Of a stretch of 64,000 nt of DNA, positions 15,042 through 23,287 are shown piece after piece. The stretch is taken from NCBI RefSeq assembly GCF_003298775.1, contig NZ_QNTQ01000008.1, positions 267,928 through 331,927 of the forward strand, given 5' to 3'. The position numbers and the translations under genes were made by a program. Origin of the DNA: Rhodosalinus halophilus (GTDB taxonomy: Bacteria > Pseudomonadota > Alphaproteobacteria > Rhodobacterales > Rhodobacteraceae). Every line of letters starts with the position of its first letter. Within the stretch, counting starts at the first letter, position 1. The notes beneath the pieces were generated by a model, which had not been told where the DNA came from, ran no database searches, and saw only the letters and a program-made list of their open reading frames with translations.

Positions 15042-15185
15042 ATGACCAACCGCATCGCGCTCTGGCTGGCGCTCGCGATCCTGGCCGCGATTGTCGCCGA
15101 TCAGGTCTGGTGGAACGGCGAAGGTTTCATCTTCCTGATGCGCCGGTTCTACGCGCTCGTCGAGTGGCTGGCCTTCTGGCGCTGA
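15042..15185 (+). CDS. 47-residue single-pass membrane peptide
   Basis: A short frame (MTNRIALWLALAILAAIVAD... ending LAFWR) with one clear hydrophobic helix at residues 5-20 and an aromatic, basic C-terminal half. A GGAGG ribosome-binding site lies 8 bp before the ATG, and the gap stop is 21 bp upstream, so it is probably co-transcribed with gap. The size, ribosome-binding site and anchor make it credible, but I cannot assign a function. Confidence 0.65.
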   Translation: MTNRIALWLALAILAAIVADQVWWNGEGFIFLMRRFYALVEWLAFWR

Positions 15186-15341
15186 GTGGTCCGCGCGACT
15201 GCCCCGACCGCCCCCATCGGTCCTTCTTCTTGGATCGAAATATCCTCGGGGGGTGAGCGCGGCACGCGCGAGGGGGGCAGACAGCCCCCCTCCGGTGCAC
15301 CCGCCGTCAGCGCCGACCGCGGGATCGGACACCCATTTCGC

Positions 15342-15836
15342 TCAGCCGCCGAAACGGGCGCGGAGCGCGCGGTCGACGGCGGGCGGCACGAATTTCGAGG
15401 TGTCGCCCTTCAGCCGCGCGATCTCCTTGACGAGCTTCGAGGCGATCGCCTGGTGCCGCGCCTCGGCCATCAGGAAGACGGTCTCCACCGTGTCGTCAAG
15501 CGCGCGGTTCATGCCGACCATCTGGAACTCGTATTCGAAGTCACTCACGGCGCGCAGGCCGCGGATGATGAGGGTCGCGCCGACCTCGTGCGCGCAATCG
15601 ATCAGCAGGTTCTCGAAGGGATGGGCGACGATCTCGGTGCCGGTCTCGTCCGAGAGCGCCACGCATTCCGCCTCGATCATCGCCACGCGCTCCTCCAGCG
15701 AGAAGAGCGGTCCCTTGTCGCGGTTGATCGCGACGCCGATCACCAGCCGGTCGACGAGCTGCGCCGCGCGCCGGATGATGTCCACATGGCCATAGGTGAT
15801 CGGGTCGAAGGTTCCCGGATACAGCCCGATACGCAT
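15342..15836 (-). CDS. coaD: phosphopantetheine adenylyltransferase
   Basis: A 164-residue nucleotidyltransferase catalysing the penultimate step of coenzyme A synthesis (4'-phosphopantetheine plus ATP to dephospho-CoA). The T/HxGH region is seen as GTFDPITYGHVDIIRRA near the N-terminus. IIRGLRAVSDFEYEFQM and the MAEARHQAIASKLVKEIA segment complete the family pattern. Length is standard. It stands alone on the minus strand, with 189 bp of unassigned sequence before the CBS gene. Confidence 0.95.
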   Translation of the reverse strand: MRIGLYPGTFDPITYGHVDIIRRAAQLVDRLVIGVAINRDKGPLFSLEERVAMIEAECVALSDETGTEIVAHPFENLLIDCAHEVGATLIIRGLRAVSDFEYEFQMVGMNRALDDTVETVFLMAEARHQAIASKLVKEIARLKGDTSKFVPPAVDRALRARFGG

Positions 15837-16025
15837 CTGCCTCGCCTCCCTGCCCCCGGTTCAAGGTCGCGCGGACCCAAACGCAGCGCGGCGCGGAATG
15901 CAAGCCGAAGGCGCGCGGGGCAGCTGTCCGCGCGTCAGGCGGTCCGGGATGTAGGATCGCGGGAAAGCTCCGCGAGGCGTCGCGATCGCCTCGGCGACGG
16001 AGCCACGTCCCGGCGACGCGCGCCG

Positions 16026-16460
16026 TCAGTAGCCCATGATCATGCCCTCGAGCGCGTCCTTCTCCATCGAGAGCTCCGTGAGCCGCGCCTTGACCACGTC
16101 GCCGATGGTCACGATCCCGACCATCTCGCCGTCCTGCAGCACCGGCATGTGCCGGAAGCGGCCCTCGGTCATCCGGGCGAGGACATGATCCGCGGTGTCC
16201 TGCAGCGCGCAGGTCTGCACCGCGCGGGTCATCAGCTCCTCGACACGGCGCAGGAGGCAGTCCTCGCCCTGCTGCGCGAGCGCGCCGACGATGTCGCGTT
16301 CCGACAGGATGCCTTCGGGGTATCGCGCGTCGGAGGACACGACCACCGACCCGATGCGCCGCTCCGCGAGCAGCGTCGCCGCCTCGGCCACCGTGTTCCC
16401 GGGCGAGACCGTCACGACGCCAGTGTCGCCCTTGAGCTTGAGGATCTGCTGGACCTGCAT
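16026..16460 (-). CDS. CBS-domain protein (two CBS motifs)
   Basis: A 144-residue protein made of a tandem CBS pair: the first half (TVSPGNTVAEAATLLAERRIGSVVV...GILSERDI) and the second (TCALQDTADHVLARMTEGRFRHMPVLQDGEMVGIVTIGDVV). Such stand-alone pairs bind adenine nucleotides or S-adenosyl compounds and act as sensors. The start is set at MQVQQIL (16460), where the family begins; much longer frames upstream are antisense to mmsA. It is divergent from mmsA, 168 bp away. The partner is unknown. Confidence 0.88.
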   Translation of the reverse strand: MQVQQILKLKGDTGVVTVSPGNTVAEAATLLAERRIGSVVVSSDARYPEGILSERDIVGALAQQGEDCLLRRVEELMTRAVQTCALQDTADHVLARMTEGRFRHMPVLQDGEMVGIVTIGDVVKARLTELSMEKDALEGMIMGY

Positions 16461-16628
16461 GGCGGGCTCCCGTGGCGGTTTTCGGATCTGCCTTTGCGTC
16501 AACCGTCCTCCCTTCGCCCCCGCCCTGTCAAGGAAGTTGCGCCGGCGCGCGATTTCGCGCCGAGCCCCCTGTCGCCTCGTCTGCGGGGCGGTTATGGTCG
16601 CGCCGGACCGGAGGATGGAGGGACGACC

Positions 16629-18131
16629 ATGACAGAAGAACTCGCCCACTGGATCGGCGGCAAGCGTGTGGCGGGACGCTCGGGCCGCTTCGCCGATGTC
16701 TACAACCCCGCGACCGGCGAGGTGCAGGCGCGCGCGCCGCTGGCCTCTGCCGACGAGCTCGACGAGGCGGTGAAGATCGCGGCCGAGGCGCAGCGCGGCT
16801 GGGCCGCCACCAACCCGCAGCGCCGCGCCCGCGTGCTGATGGAGTTCGTGCGGCTGCTCAACCGCGACATGGACAAGCTGGCCGAGGCGCTCTCCCGCGA
16901 GCACGGCAAGACGATCCCCGACGCCAAGGGCGACATCCAGCGCGGGCTCGAGGTGGTCGAGTTCTGCATCGGCGCGCCGCATCTCCTGAAGGGCGAGTTC
17001 ACCGACAGCGCCGGCCCCGGCATCGACATGTACTCGATGCGCCAGCCGCTGGGCGTGGTGGCGGGCATCACGCCCTTCAACTTCCCCGCGATGATCCCGA
17101 TGTGGAAGTTCGCGCCCGCCATCGCCTGCGGCAACGCCTTCATCCTCAAGCCGTCCGAGCGCGACCCGTCGGTGCCGCTGATGCTCGCCGAACTGATGGA
17201 AGAGGCGGGCCTCCCTGCGGGCATCCTCCAGGTCGTCAACGGCGACAAGGAAGCGGTGGACGCCATCCTCGACCACCCCGAGATCATGGCCATCGGCTTC
17301 GTCGGCTCCACGCCGATCGCGGAATACATCTATTCGCGCGGCTGCGCGAACGGCAAGCGCGTGCAGTGCTTCGGCGGGGCGAAGAACCACATGATCGTGA
17401 TGCCCGACGCCGACATGGATCAGGCCGCCGACGCGCTTGTGGGCGCGGGCTACGGGGCCGCCGGCGAACGCTGCATGGCCGTGTCGGTGGCCGTCCCCGT
17501 GGGCGACGAGACCGCCGACCGGCTGATCGAGAAGCTGGTGCCGCGGATCGAGAAGCTGAAGGTCGGCCCCTACACCGCCGGCGACGACGTGGACTACGGC
17601 CCCGTCGTGACGGCCGCAGCCAAGGAGAAGATCCTCGGGCTCGTCCAGTCCGGCGTCGATCAGGGCGCCGAGTTGGTCGTCGACGGCCGCGACTTTCAGC
17701 TTCAGGGCTACGAGAGCGGCTTCTTTGTGGGCCCGCACCTCTTCGACCGCGTGACGCCCGACATGGACATCTACCGCGAGGAGATCTTCGGCCCCGTGCT
17801 CTCCACCGTGCGCGCGGGCAGCTACGAAGAGGCGCTTGGCCTCGCCATGGACCACGAATACGGCAACGGCACAGCGATCTTCACCCGCGACGGCGATGCC
17901 GCGCGCGATTTCGCCTCTCGCGTCAATATCGGCATGGTGGGCATCAACGTGCCGATCCCCGTGCCGCTTGCCTACCACACCTTCGGCGGCTGGAAGAAAT
18001 CCGCCTTCGGCGACCTCAACCAGCACGGGCCCGACGCCTTCCGCTTCTACACGCGCACCAAGACGGTCACGGCGCGCTGGCCCTCGGGCCTGAAGGAAGG
18101 CGGCGAGTTCCACTTCAAGGCGATGGACTGA
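16629..18131 (+). CDS. mmsA: methylmalonate-semialdehyde dehydrogenase (CoA-acylating)
   Basis: A 500-residue aldehyde dehydrogenase converting methylmalonate semialdehyde to propionyl-CoA in valine and thymine breakdown. Family marks are ITPFNFPAMIPMWKFAPAIACGN, the catalytic Cys282 in GAAGERCMAVSVAV, and the FGGAKNH segment typical of MmsA rather than of general aldehyde dehydrogenases. The frame is open far upstream to 15186, but that part overlaps coaD and the CBS gene on the other strand, so ATG 16629 is used. It heads a cluster that also encodes the enzymes acting before it in the valine pathway. Confidence 0.95.
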   Translation: MTEELAHWIGGKRVAGRSGRFADVYNPATGEVQARAPLASADELDEAVKIAAEAQRGWAATNPQRRARVLMEFVRLLNRDMDKLAEALSREHGKTIPDAKGDIQRGLEVVEFCIGAPHLLKGEFTDSAGPGIDMYSMRQPLGVVAGITPFNFPAMIPMWKFAPAIACGNAFILKPSERDPSVPLMLAELMEEAGLPAGILQVVNGDKEAVDAILDHPEIMAIGFVGSTPIAEYIYSRGCANGKRVQCFGGAKNHMIVMPDADMDQAADALVGAGYGAAGERCMAVSVAVPVGDETADRLIEKLVPRIEKLKVGPYTAGDDVDYGPVVTAAAKEKILGLVQSGVDQGAELVVDGRDFQLQGYESGFFVGPHLFDRVTPDMDIYREEIFGPVLSTVRAGSYEEALGLAMDHEYGNGTAIFTRDGDAARDFASRVNIGMVGINVPIPVPLAYHTFGGWKKSAFGDLNQHGPDAFRFYTRTKTVTARWPSGLKEGGEFHFKAMD

Positions 18132-18185
18132 GCGGTTCGCCCGGGCGCCGCCGCCGCGCGGTCCCGGGCGCCCGCGACCTGCCCC

Positions 18186-18602
18186 ATGCCGGTGTCCTTC
18201 CAGATCCTGCCCGTGCGCGGCCTCGTCTATGTCCGCTACGAGGGCTTCGCCCGCATCGCCGAGAGCGCCGAGCTCTTCGCCCGCTACATGGCCCACCCCG
18301 ACTTCGCGCCCGGCCAGAAGCAGCTCGTCGATCTGGCGGGCGTGACCGGAATCGAGGCCGATTTCCCGAAGCTTCTCGGCCTGCAGGCGCGCAAGGCCGA
18401 GGCCTTCCTGCCCGGGGGCGTGCAGACCATGATCGTCTATCACGCACCCGGCGCCGTGAGCCGGCGCATGGCCGAGATGGTCAGGCGAAGCTGGTCGGAA
18501 ATCCCCTCGGTGGTGCCCGTGGTCGTCGAAAGCGAGGTCGAGGCGCTCGAGGTGCTGGGCCTGCGCGAACGGCGCTTCGCGGAGATCCTCCAGACCGCGT
18601 GA
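18186..18602 (+). CDS. STAS/SpoIIAA-like small protein of unknown role
   Basis: A 138-residue soluble protein with alternating strands and helices ([46 protein letters not shown]). The layout resembles SpoIIAA-like/STAS folds that pass phosphorylation or lipid signals; this fold call is by appearance only. It lies between mmsA (54 bp) and the YbdK-type gene (64 bp) on the same strand. I do not recognise a named family. Confidence 0.6.
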   Translation: MPVSFQILPVRGLVYVRYEGFARIAESAELFARYMAHPDFAPGQKQLVDLAGVTGIEADFPKLLGLQARKAEAFLPGGVQTMIVYHAPGAVSRRMAEMVRRSWSEIPSVVPVVVESEVEALEVLGLRERRFAEILQTA

Positions 18603-18666
18603 CGCATCCGCTTGCCCGACCGTCCCGTTCGCGCTCAACTGCGGCCGGCAAGACGGAGGAACGCCC

Positions 18667-19797
18667 ATGTCCGACCCGCCCTTCAGCCTCGGCATCGAGG
18701 AGGAATACCTGCTCGTGCGGTCCGACAGCATGGCGCTCGCCGAGGCGCCGGAGGGGCTGGTGGACGAATGCGCCGAAGTGCTCGGCGAGCAGGTCAGCCC
18801 CGAGTTCCTTCAGTGCCAGATCGAGGTGGGCACGCGGGTCTGCCCCGATGTCCGCGCGGCGCGGGACGATCTGCGGCGGCTGCGCGCGACGGTGGCCGAG
18901 ATCGCGGGGCGGCACGGACTTTCGGTGATCGCCGTCTCGTGCCATCCCTTCGCCGACTGGAAGGCGCAGCACCACACCGACAAGGACCGCTACAATGCCC
19001 TCGACCGCGACCTCGCGGGGGTCGCGCGGCGCATGCTGATCTGCGGCATGCATGTCCATGTGGGCCTGGGCGAGGACGATGCGCTGCGCATCGACCTGAT
19101 GCGGCAGCTGTCCTATTTCCTGCCGCATGTCCTGGCGCTGTCGACCTCCTCGCCCTTCTGGCAGGGCGAGGACACCGGCCTGGCGTCCTATCGCCTGACG
19201 GTCTTCGACAATCTGCCGCGCACGGGCCTGCCGCCGCAGTTCGCCGCATGGGAGGACTACGCCCGCTCGGTCGGCGTGCTCACCGAGCTCGGGATCATCG
19301 AGGACGCGAGCAAGATCTGGTGGGACCTGCGCCCCTCGGTCCGCTTCCCGACGCTCGAGGCGCGCATCATGGACGTGCAGCCGCGGCTCGAGCACACGCT
19401 CTCGCTCGCCGCCGTGGTGCAGGCTGTCACCCGGATGCTCTGGCGGCTGCGGCGGCTCAACCAGCGCTGGCGCATCTACGAGCCTTTCCTGATCGAGGAG
19501 AACCGATGGCGCGCGCAGCGCTACGGCATCGAGGCGGGGCTGATCGACTTCGGCGCGGGCGCGATCAAGCCGTTTTCGCAGCTTCTGGAGGAACTGATCG
19601 ATCTGGTCGAGGAGGACGCGGCCGCCCTGGGCTGCCTCGCGGAGCTGGAGAACCTGCGCGACATTCTGGCTCACGGCACCTCCGCGAGCCGGCAGCGCGC
19701 CGCGGCCGAGGCCGCGCGCGCGGCGGGCGCCGACGGGGACGCGCAGATGCGCGCCGTCGTGGCCCATCTGATCGAGGAATTTCACGCCGATCTCTGA
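18667..19797 (+). CDS. YbdK-type carboxylate-amine ligase (GCS2 family)
   Basis: A 376-residue protein of the glutamate-cysteine ligase 2 family. The start [12 protein letters not shown], the [13 protein letters not shown] segment, CGMHVHVGL (metal-binding residues) and [27 protein letters not shown] are diagnostic. E. coli YbdK has weak gamma-glutamylcysteine ligase activity; the true substrates of this subgroup are not settled. It sits inside the valine-catabolism cluster without an obvious pathway link. A GGAGGAA ribosome-binding site precedes the ATG. Confidence 0.88.
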   Translation: MSDPPFSLGIEEEYLLVRSDSMALAEAPEGLVDECAEVLGEQVSPEFLQCQIEVGTRVCPDVRAARDDLRRLRATVAEIAGRHGLSVIAVSCHPFADWKAQHHTDKDRYNALDRDLAGVARRMLICGMHVHVGLGEDDALRIDLMRQLSYFLPHVLALSTSSPFWQGEDTGLASYRLTVFDNLPRTGLPPQFAAWEDYARSVGVLTELGIIEDASKIWWDLRPSVRFPTLEARIMDVQPRLEHTLSLAAVVQAVTRMLWRLRRLNQRWRIYEPFLIEENRWRAQRYGIEAGLIDFGAGAIKPFSQLLEELIDLVEEDAAALGCLAELENLRDILAHGTSASRQRAAAEAARAAGADGDAQMRAVVAHLIEEFHADL

Positions 19798-19799
19798 GC

Positions 19800-19818
19800 C
19801 TTGCAAAAGTCCTGCAAG
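19800..19818 (+). promoter_or_regulatory. candidate operator, inverted repeat before the acyl-CoA dehydrogenase gene
   Basis: CTTGCA (19800-19805), a 7-bp spacer and TGCAAG (19813-19818) form a perfect 6-bp inverted repeat just after the ligase stop and 45 bp before the dehydrogenase start. The TTGCAA half-sites resemble sites of ScfR-type short-chain acyl-CoA regulators, a comparison made from memory. It could allow separate control of the downstream isobutyrate genes. Confidence 0.4.
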
Positions 19819-19862
19819 AAAGGGCAACTAGACCCCCGGCCCAGGAGGAGGAGGCGATCGCG

Positions 19863-21008
19863 ATGGATTTCGGCTTGAGCGAGGAGCAGCAGGCCATCTT
19901 CGACATGGCGCATGCCTTCGGGCAGGAACATATCGCGCCCCACGCGCGCGACTGGGAGGCGCAGGGCACGATCCCCAAGGATCTCTGGCCGAAGGTGGCC
20001 GAGCTCGGGCTCGCCGGCATCTACGTGAGCGAAGAGCATGGCGGTTCGGGCCTCACCCGGCTCGACGCCACGCTCGTTTTCGAGGCGCTGGCGATGGCCT
20101 GCCCCTCGGTGGGCTCGTTCCTGTCGATCCATAACATGTGCGGCGGCATGATCGACACCTTCGGCTCGGAGGAGACGAGGGCGCGCTGGCTGCCGCCGCT
20201 CTGTTCGATGGAAAAGGTCTTCTCCTACTGCCTGACAGAGCCCGGCTCGGGCTCCGACGCCGCCGCGCTCAAGACCCGCGCGGAGCGCACCAACGAGGGC
20301 TACGTGCTCAACGGCACCAAGGCCTTCATCTCCGGCGGCTCCTACTCGGACGTCTACGTCGTGATGTGCCGCACGGGCGGCGCCGGGCCCGGCGGCATCT
20401 CGACCGTGATCGTGGAGGACGGCACGCCGGGGCTCAGCTTCGGCGGGCTCGAGGACAAGATGGGCTGGCGCTCGCAGCCCACGGCACAGGTGCAGTTCGA
20501 CGACTGCCGCATCCCGCACGACAACCTGATGGGCGAGGAGGGACGCGGCTTCGCCTACGCGATGGCGGGGCTCGACGGCGGGCGGCTCAACATCGCGGCA
20601 AGCGCGCTCGGCGGCGCGCAGGCGGCGCTCGACGCGGCGCTCGCCTATACGGGTGAGCGCACCGCCTTCGGCAAGACGCTCGATCAGTTCCAGGCGCTGC
20701 AGTTCAAGCTGGCCGAGATGGAGGTGAAGCTGCAGTCCGCCCGCACCTTCCTGCGGCAGGCGGCGTGGAAGCTCGACCGCAAGGCGCCGGACGCCACGAA
20801 GTTCTGCGCGATGGCCAAGCTCTACGTCACCGACGCGGCCTTCGAGGTGGCGAACGACTGCCTGCAGCTGCACGGCGGCTACGGCTACCTCGCCGACTAC
20901 GGCATCGAGAAGATCGTGCGCGACCTGCGCGTGCACCAGATCCTCGAAGGCACCAACGAGATCATGCGCCTGATCGTGTCACGCCAGTTGCTGGAGGCCC
21001 GCGGGTGA
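19863..21008 (+). CDS. acyl-CoA dehydrogenase (isobutyryl-CoA dehydrogenase-like)
   Basis: A 381-residue FAD enzyme. YCLTEPGSGSDAAALKTRA and the IHNMCGG and GTKAFISGGSYSDVYVVM segments mark the acyl-CoA dehydrogenase fold. The C-terminal VANDCLQLHGGYGYLADYGIEKIVRDLRVHQILEGTNEIMR carries the family's flavin and dimer contacts. Its closest resemblance is to isobutyryl-CoA dehydrogenase (ACAD8), and the neighbours fit: hydroxyisobutyryl-CoA hydrolase and 3-hydroxyisobutyrate dehydrogenase follow with 4-bp overlaps. It would oxidise isobutyryl-CoA to methacrylyl-CoA in valine breakdown. Substrate choice rests on context. Confidence 0.9.
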   Translation: MDFGLSEEQQAIFDMAHAFGQEHIAPHARDWEAQGTIPKDLWPKVAELGLAGIYVSEEHGGSGLTRLDATLVFEALAMACPSVGSFLSIHNMCGGMIDTFGSEETRARWLPPLCSMEKVFSYCLTEPGSGSDAAALKTRAERTNEGYVLNGTKAFISGGSYSDVYVVMCRTGGAGPGGISTVIVEDGTPGLSFGGLEDKMGWRSQPTAQVQFDDCRIPHDNLMGEEGRGFAYAMAGLDGGRLNIAASALGGAQAALDAALAYTGERTAFGKTLDQFQALQFKLAEMEVKLQSARTFLRQAAWKLDRKAPDATKFCAMAKLYVTDAAFEVANDCLQLHGGYGYLADYGIEKIVRDLRVHQILEGTNEIMRLIVSRQLLEARG

Positions 21009-22054
21009 GTGACGAGATCCTGATCCGCACGGAGGGGCGCGCAGGCCGCATCACCCTGAACCGGCCCAAGGCGCTCAACGCGCTGACCTGGGAGATGTGC
21101 CTGAAGATCGACGCGGCGCTGAAGGACTGGGCGGGCGACGCCGAGGTGGCGCTGGTGCTGATCGACGGCGCGGGCGAGCGCGCCTTCTGCGCCGGCGGCG
21201 ACATCGCCGAGATGTATCGCACCGGAACCGAGGGCGATTACGACTACGGCCGCCGCTTCTGGGCCGACGAATACCGCATGAACGCGCGGCTCTACGAGTT
21301 TCCCAAGCCGGTCGTCAGTTTCCTGCAGGGCTTCACGATGGGTGGCGGCGTGGGCGTGGGCTGCCACGGCTCGCACCGGATCGTGGGCGAAAGCTCGAAG
21401 ATCGCGATGCCCGAATGCGGCATCGGGCTGGTGCCGGACGTTGGCGGCTCGCTGCTCCTGTCGCGGGCGCCGGGGCGGCTGGGCGAATATCTGGGCACCA
21501 CGGGCGCCCGGATGGGACCGGGCGACGCGATCCGCGCGGGCTTCGCCGATCACTATCTGCCCGAGGCGGACTGGGACGCGCTGAAGGCCGAGCTTTGCCT
21601 GTCCGGCGACTGCGAGGCGGTGGACCGCGCCTGCGAAGCTGCACCCGAGAGCCCGCTGGCGGACCAGCAGGCCGAGATCGACACGCATTTCGGCGGCGAG
21701 ACGCTGGGCGACATCCTGCGCAGCCTGCGCGCCGCGGAATCCGATTTCGCGCGCGAGACGCTGGAGATCATGTCCCGCAACGCGCCGCTTTCGATGGGCT
21801 GCACGGTCGAGATGCTTCATCGCCTTCGCCCCGAGGCCACGATCCGCGACGCGCTGGCGCAGGAATACCGCTTCACCTATCGCGCGATGGAGCGGGGCGA
21901 TTTCCTGGAAGGCATTCGCGCGGCGATCATCGACAAGGATCGGGCCCCGCGCTGGTCGCATGAACTGGACAACCTCGCGGAAGAGGACGTAGCGGCAATG
22001 CTCGCGCCGCTCGACGCGCAGGCGCTGACATTCGGGGAGGAGGCAGCGACATGA
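21005..22054 (+). CDS. 3-hydroxyisobutyryl-CoA hydrolase
   Basis: A 349-residue crotonase-fold protein. The length and the segments ERAFCAGGDIAEMY, GFTMGGGVGVGCHGSHRIVGESSKIAMPE and IGLVPDVGGS match 3-hydroxyisobutyryl-CoA hydrolase rather than a 260-residue enoyl-CoA hydratase. The acidic residues around MPECGIGLVPDVG supply the hydrolase site. It would release 3-hydroxyisobutyrate from its CoA ester in valine catabolism. It starts with GTG overlapping the dehydrogenase stop by 4 bp (GTGA) and ends overlapping mmsB by 4 bp. Confidence 0.9.
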   Translation: MSDEILIRTEGRAGRITLNRPKALNALTWEMCLKIDAALKDWAGDAEVALVLIDGAGERAFCAGGDIAEMYRTGTEGDYDYGRRFWADEYRMNARLYEFPKPVVSFLQGFTMGGGVGVGCHGSHRIVGESSKIAMPECGIGLVPDVGGSLLLSRAPGRLGEYLGTTGARMGPGDAIRAGFADHYLPEADWDALKAELCLSGDCEAVDRACEAAPESPLADQQAEIDTHFGGETLGDILRSLRAAESDFARETLEIMSRNAPLSMGCTVEMLHRLRPEATIRDALAQEYRFTYRAMERGDFLEGIRAAIIDKDRAPRWSHELDNLAEEDVAAMLAPLDAQALTFGEEAAT

Positions 22055-22923
22055 AGATCGGTTTCATCGGCCTGGGCAACATGGGCGCGCCGATGGCGGC
22101 GAACCTGGTGGCGGCCGGTCATGACGTCACGGGCTTCGACACGGCCGGGGTCACGGTCGAGGGCGTCGCGCCGGCCGCCAGCGCGGCCGAGGCCGCCCGC
22201 GGCGCCGAGGTCGTCATCACCATGCTGCCCAACGGCGAGATCCTCCGTCAGGTGGCCGACGAGATCGTGCCCGCGATGGCGCGCGGCGCCGTCTTTCTCG
22301 ACTGCTCGACGGTGGACGTGGCGAGCGCCCGCGCGGTGGCGGAACAGGCGCAGGCGGCCGGCCTCTCGGCGCTCGACGCGCCGGTGTCGGGCGGCGTGGG
22401 CGGCGCCGAGGCCGGCACGCTCACCTTCATGGTGGGCGGCGACGAAGCGGGCTTCGAGACGGCGAAACCGCTTTTCGACGTGATGGGGAAGAAGGCCGTG
22501 CACTGCGGCCCCTCGGGCAACGGGCAGGCGGCCAAGATCTGCAACAACATGATCCTCGGCGCGACGATGATCGTCACCTGCGAGGCCTTCGCGCTCGCCG
22601 ACAAGCTGGGGCTCGACCGCCAGGCGATGTTCGACGTGGTCTCCACCTCCTCCGGGTCGAGCTGGTCGATGAACACCTATTGTCCCGCGCCCGGCGTGGG
22701 GCCGACCTCGCCCGCGGACAACGACTACGCGCCCGGCTTCGCCGCCGACCTCATGCTCAAGGATCTGCGGCTCGCGATGCAGGCGGCCGAGGCGGCGGAT
22801 GCCGATACGCCGATCGGCGCGGCGGCGATGCGCCTCTACGAGCAGTTCGTGGAACGCGAGGACGGCGCGGGGCGGGATTTCTCGGCCATGCTGCCGCGCT
22901 TCGAGCGGCGCCGGCGGGGGTGA
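22051..22923 (+). CDS. mmsB: 3-hydroxyisobutyrate dehydrogenase
   Basis: A 290-residue beta-hydroxyacid dehydrogenase that oxidises 3-hydroxyisobutyrate to methylmalonate semialdehyde, the substrate of MmsA encoded at the head of the cluster. The NAD-binding FIGLGNMGAPMAANLVAAGH, the DAPVSGGVGGAEAGTLTFMVGG substrate loop, the catalytic Lys in GNGQAAKICNNMILG and the DLMLKDLRLAMQAAE segment are all present. The start overlaps the hydrolase stop by 4 bp (ATGA). It completes the four-enzyme route from isobutyryl-CoA to propionyl-CoA. Confidence 0.94.
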   Translation: MKIGFIGLGNMGAPMAANLVAAGHDVTGFDTAGVTVEGVAPAASAAEAARGAEVVITMLPNGEILRQVADEIVPAMARGAVFLDCSTVDVASARAVAEQAQAAGLSALDAPVSGGVGGAEAGTLTFMVGGDEAGFETAKPLFDVMGKKAVHCGPSGNGQAAKICNNMILGATMIVTCEAFALADKLGLDRQAMFDVVSTSSGSSWSMNTYCPAPGVGPTSPADNDYAPGFAADLMLKDLRLAMQAAEAADADTPIGAAAMRLYEQFVEREDGAGRDFSAMLPRFERRRRG

Positions 22924-22950
22924 TCCATCACGCGGACGTGAGGGCCGCAT

Positions 22951-22964
22951 TTGCGCGAGGTCAA
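22951..22964 (+). promoter_or_regulatory. possible FNR/CRP-type box before the DUF2892 gene
   Basis: TTG-CG-CGAG-GTCAA keeps the outer TTG and TCAA of the FNR consensus (TTGAT-N4-ATCAA) but differs inside. Its centre is about 77 bp before the start codon. It is weaker than the perfect box before sqr and is offered only as a candidate. Confidence 0.3.
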
Positions 22965-23034
22965 GGCCCTCGCATACCGCCTCGCGCATGTATTCGCCGA
23001 GGGCACAAGGCCCGAACCTGACACGGAGAGAGAC

Positions 23035-23235
23035 ATGTTCACGAAAAACGTCGGCACCATCGACCGCGTCCTGCGGGTCGTCGTGGGCCTCGCCCTGCTC
23101 GCAGGCTTCTTCCTGAACGACGCATCCGCCTGGCGCTGGCTCTACCTGATCGGGATCATCCCGCTCGTCACCGGTCTGCTCGGCACCTGCGGTGTCTATT
23201 CGCTCTTCGGCATCAACACCTGCAAGACGCGCTGA
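23035..23235 (+). CDS. DUF2892 small inner-membrane protein
   Basis: A 66-residue protein of the DUF2892 (YgaP-tail) family: an N-terminal FTKNVGTIDRVLRVVVGLALL that begins the first helix, a short turn (DASAWRW), and a second hydrophobic segment ending TGLLGTCGVYSLFGINTCKTR. The two cysteines near the C-terminus are family features. Related proteins often accompany rhodanese or sulfur genes. The start at 23035 follows a GGAGAGA site; a longer in-frame start at 22951 is unlikely. Confidence 0.88.
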   Translation: MFTKNVGTIDRVLRVVVGLALLAGFFLNDASAWRWLYLIGIIPLVTGLLGTCGVYSLFGINTCKTR

Positions 23236-23287
23236 CGGCCGGCGCCGGCGCGGGCGGAGCCTGCGCCGGCATTTCTGCACGAGGGGG

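Noticed and set aside
15186..18131. 981-codon frame that would extend mmsA upstream
   Set aside because: Its first 480 codons overlap coaD and the CBS gene on the other strand and read Arg/Ala-rich noise; the dehydrogenase family begins at 16629.
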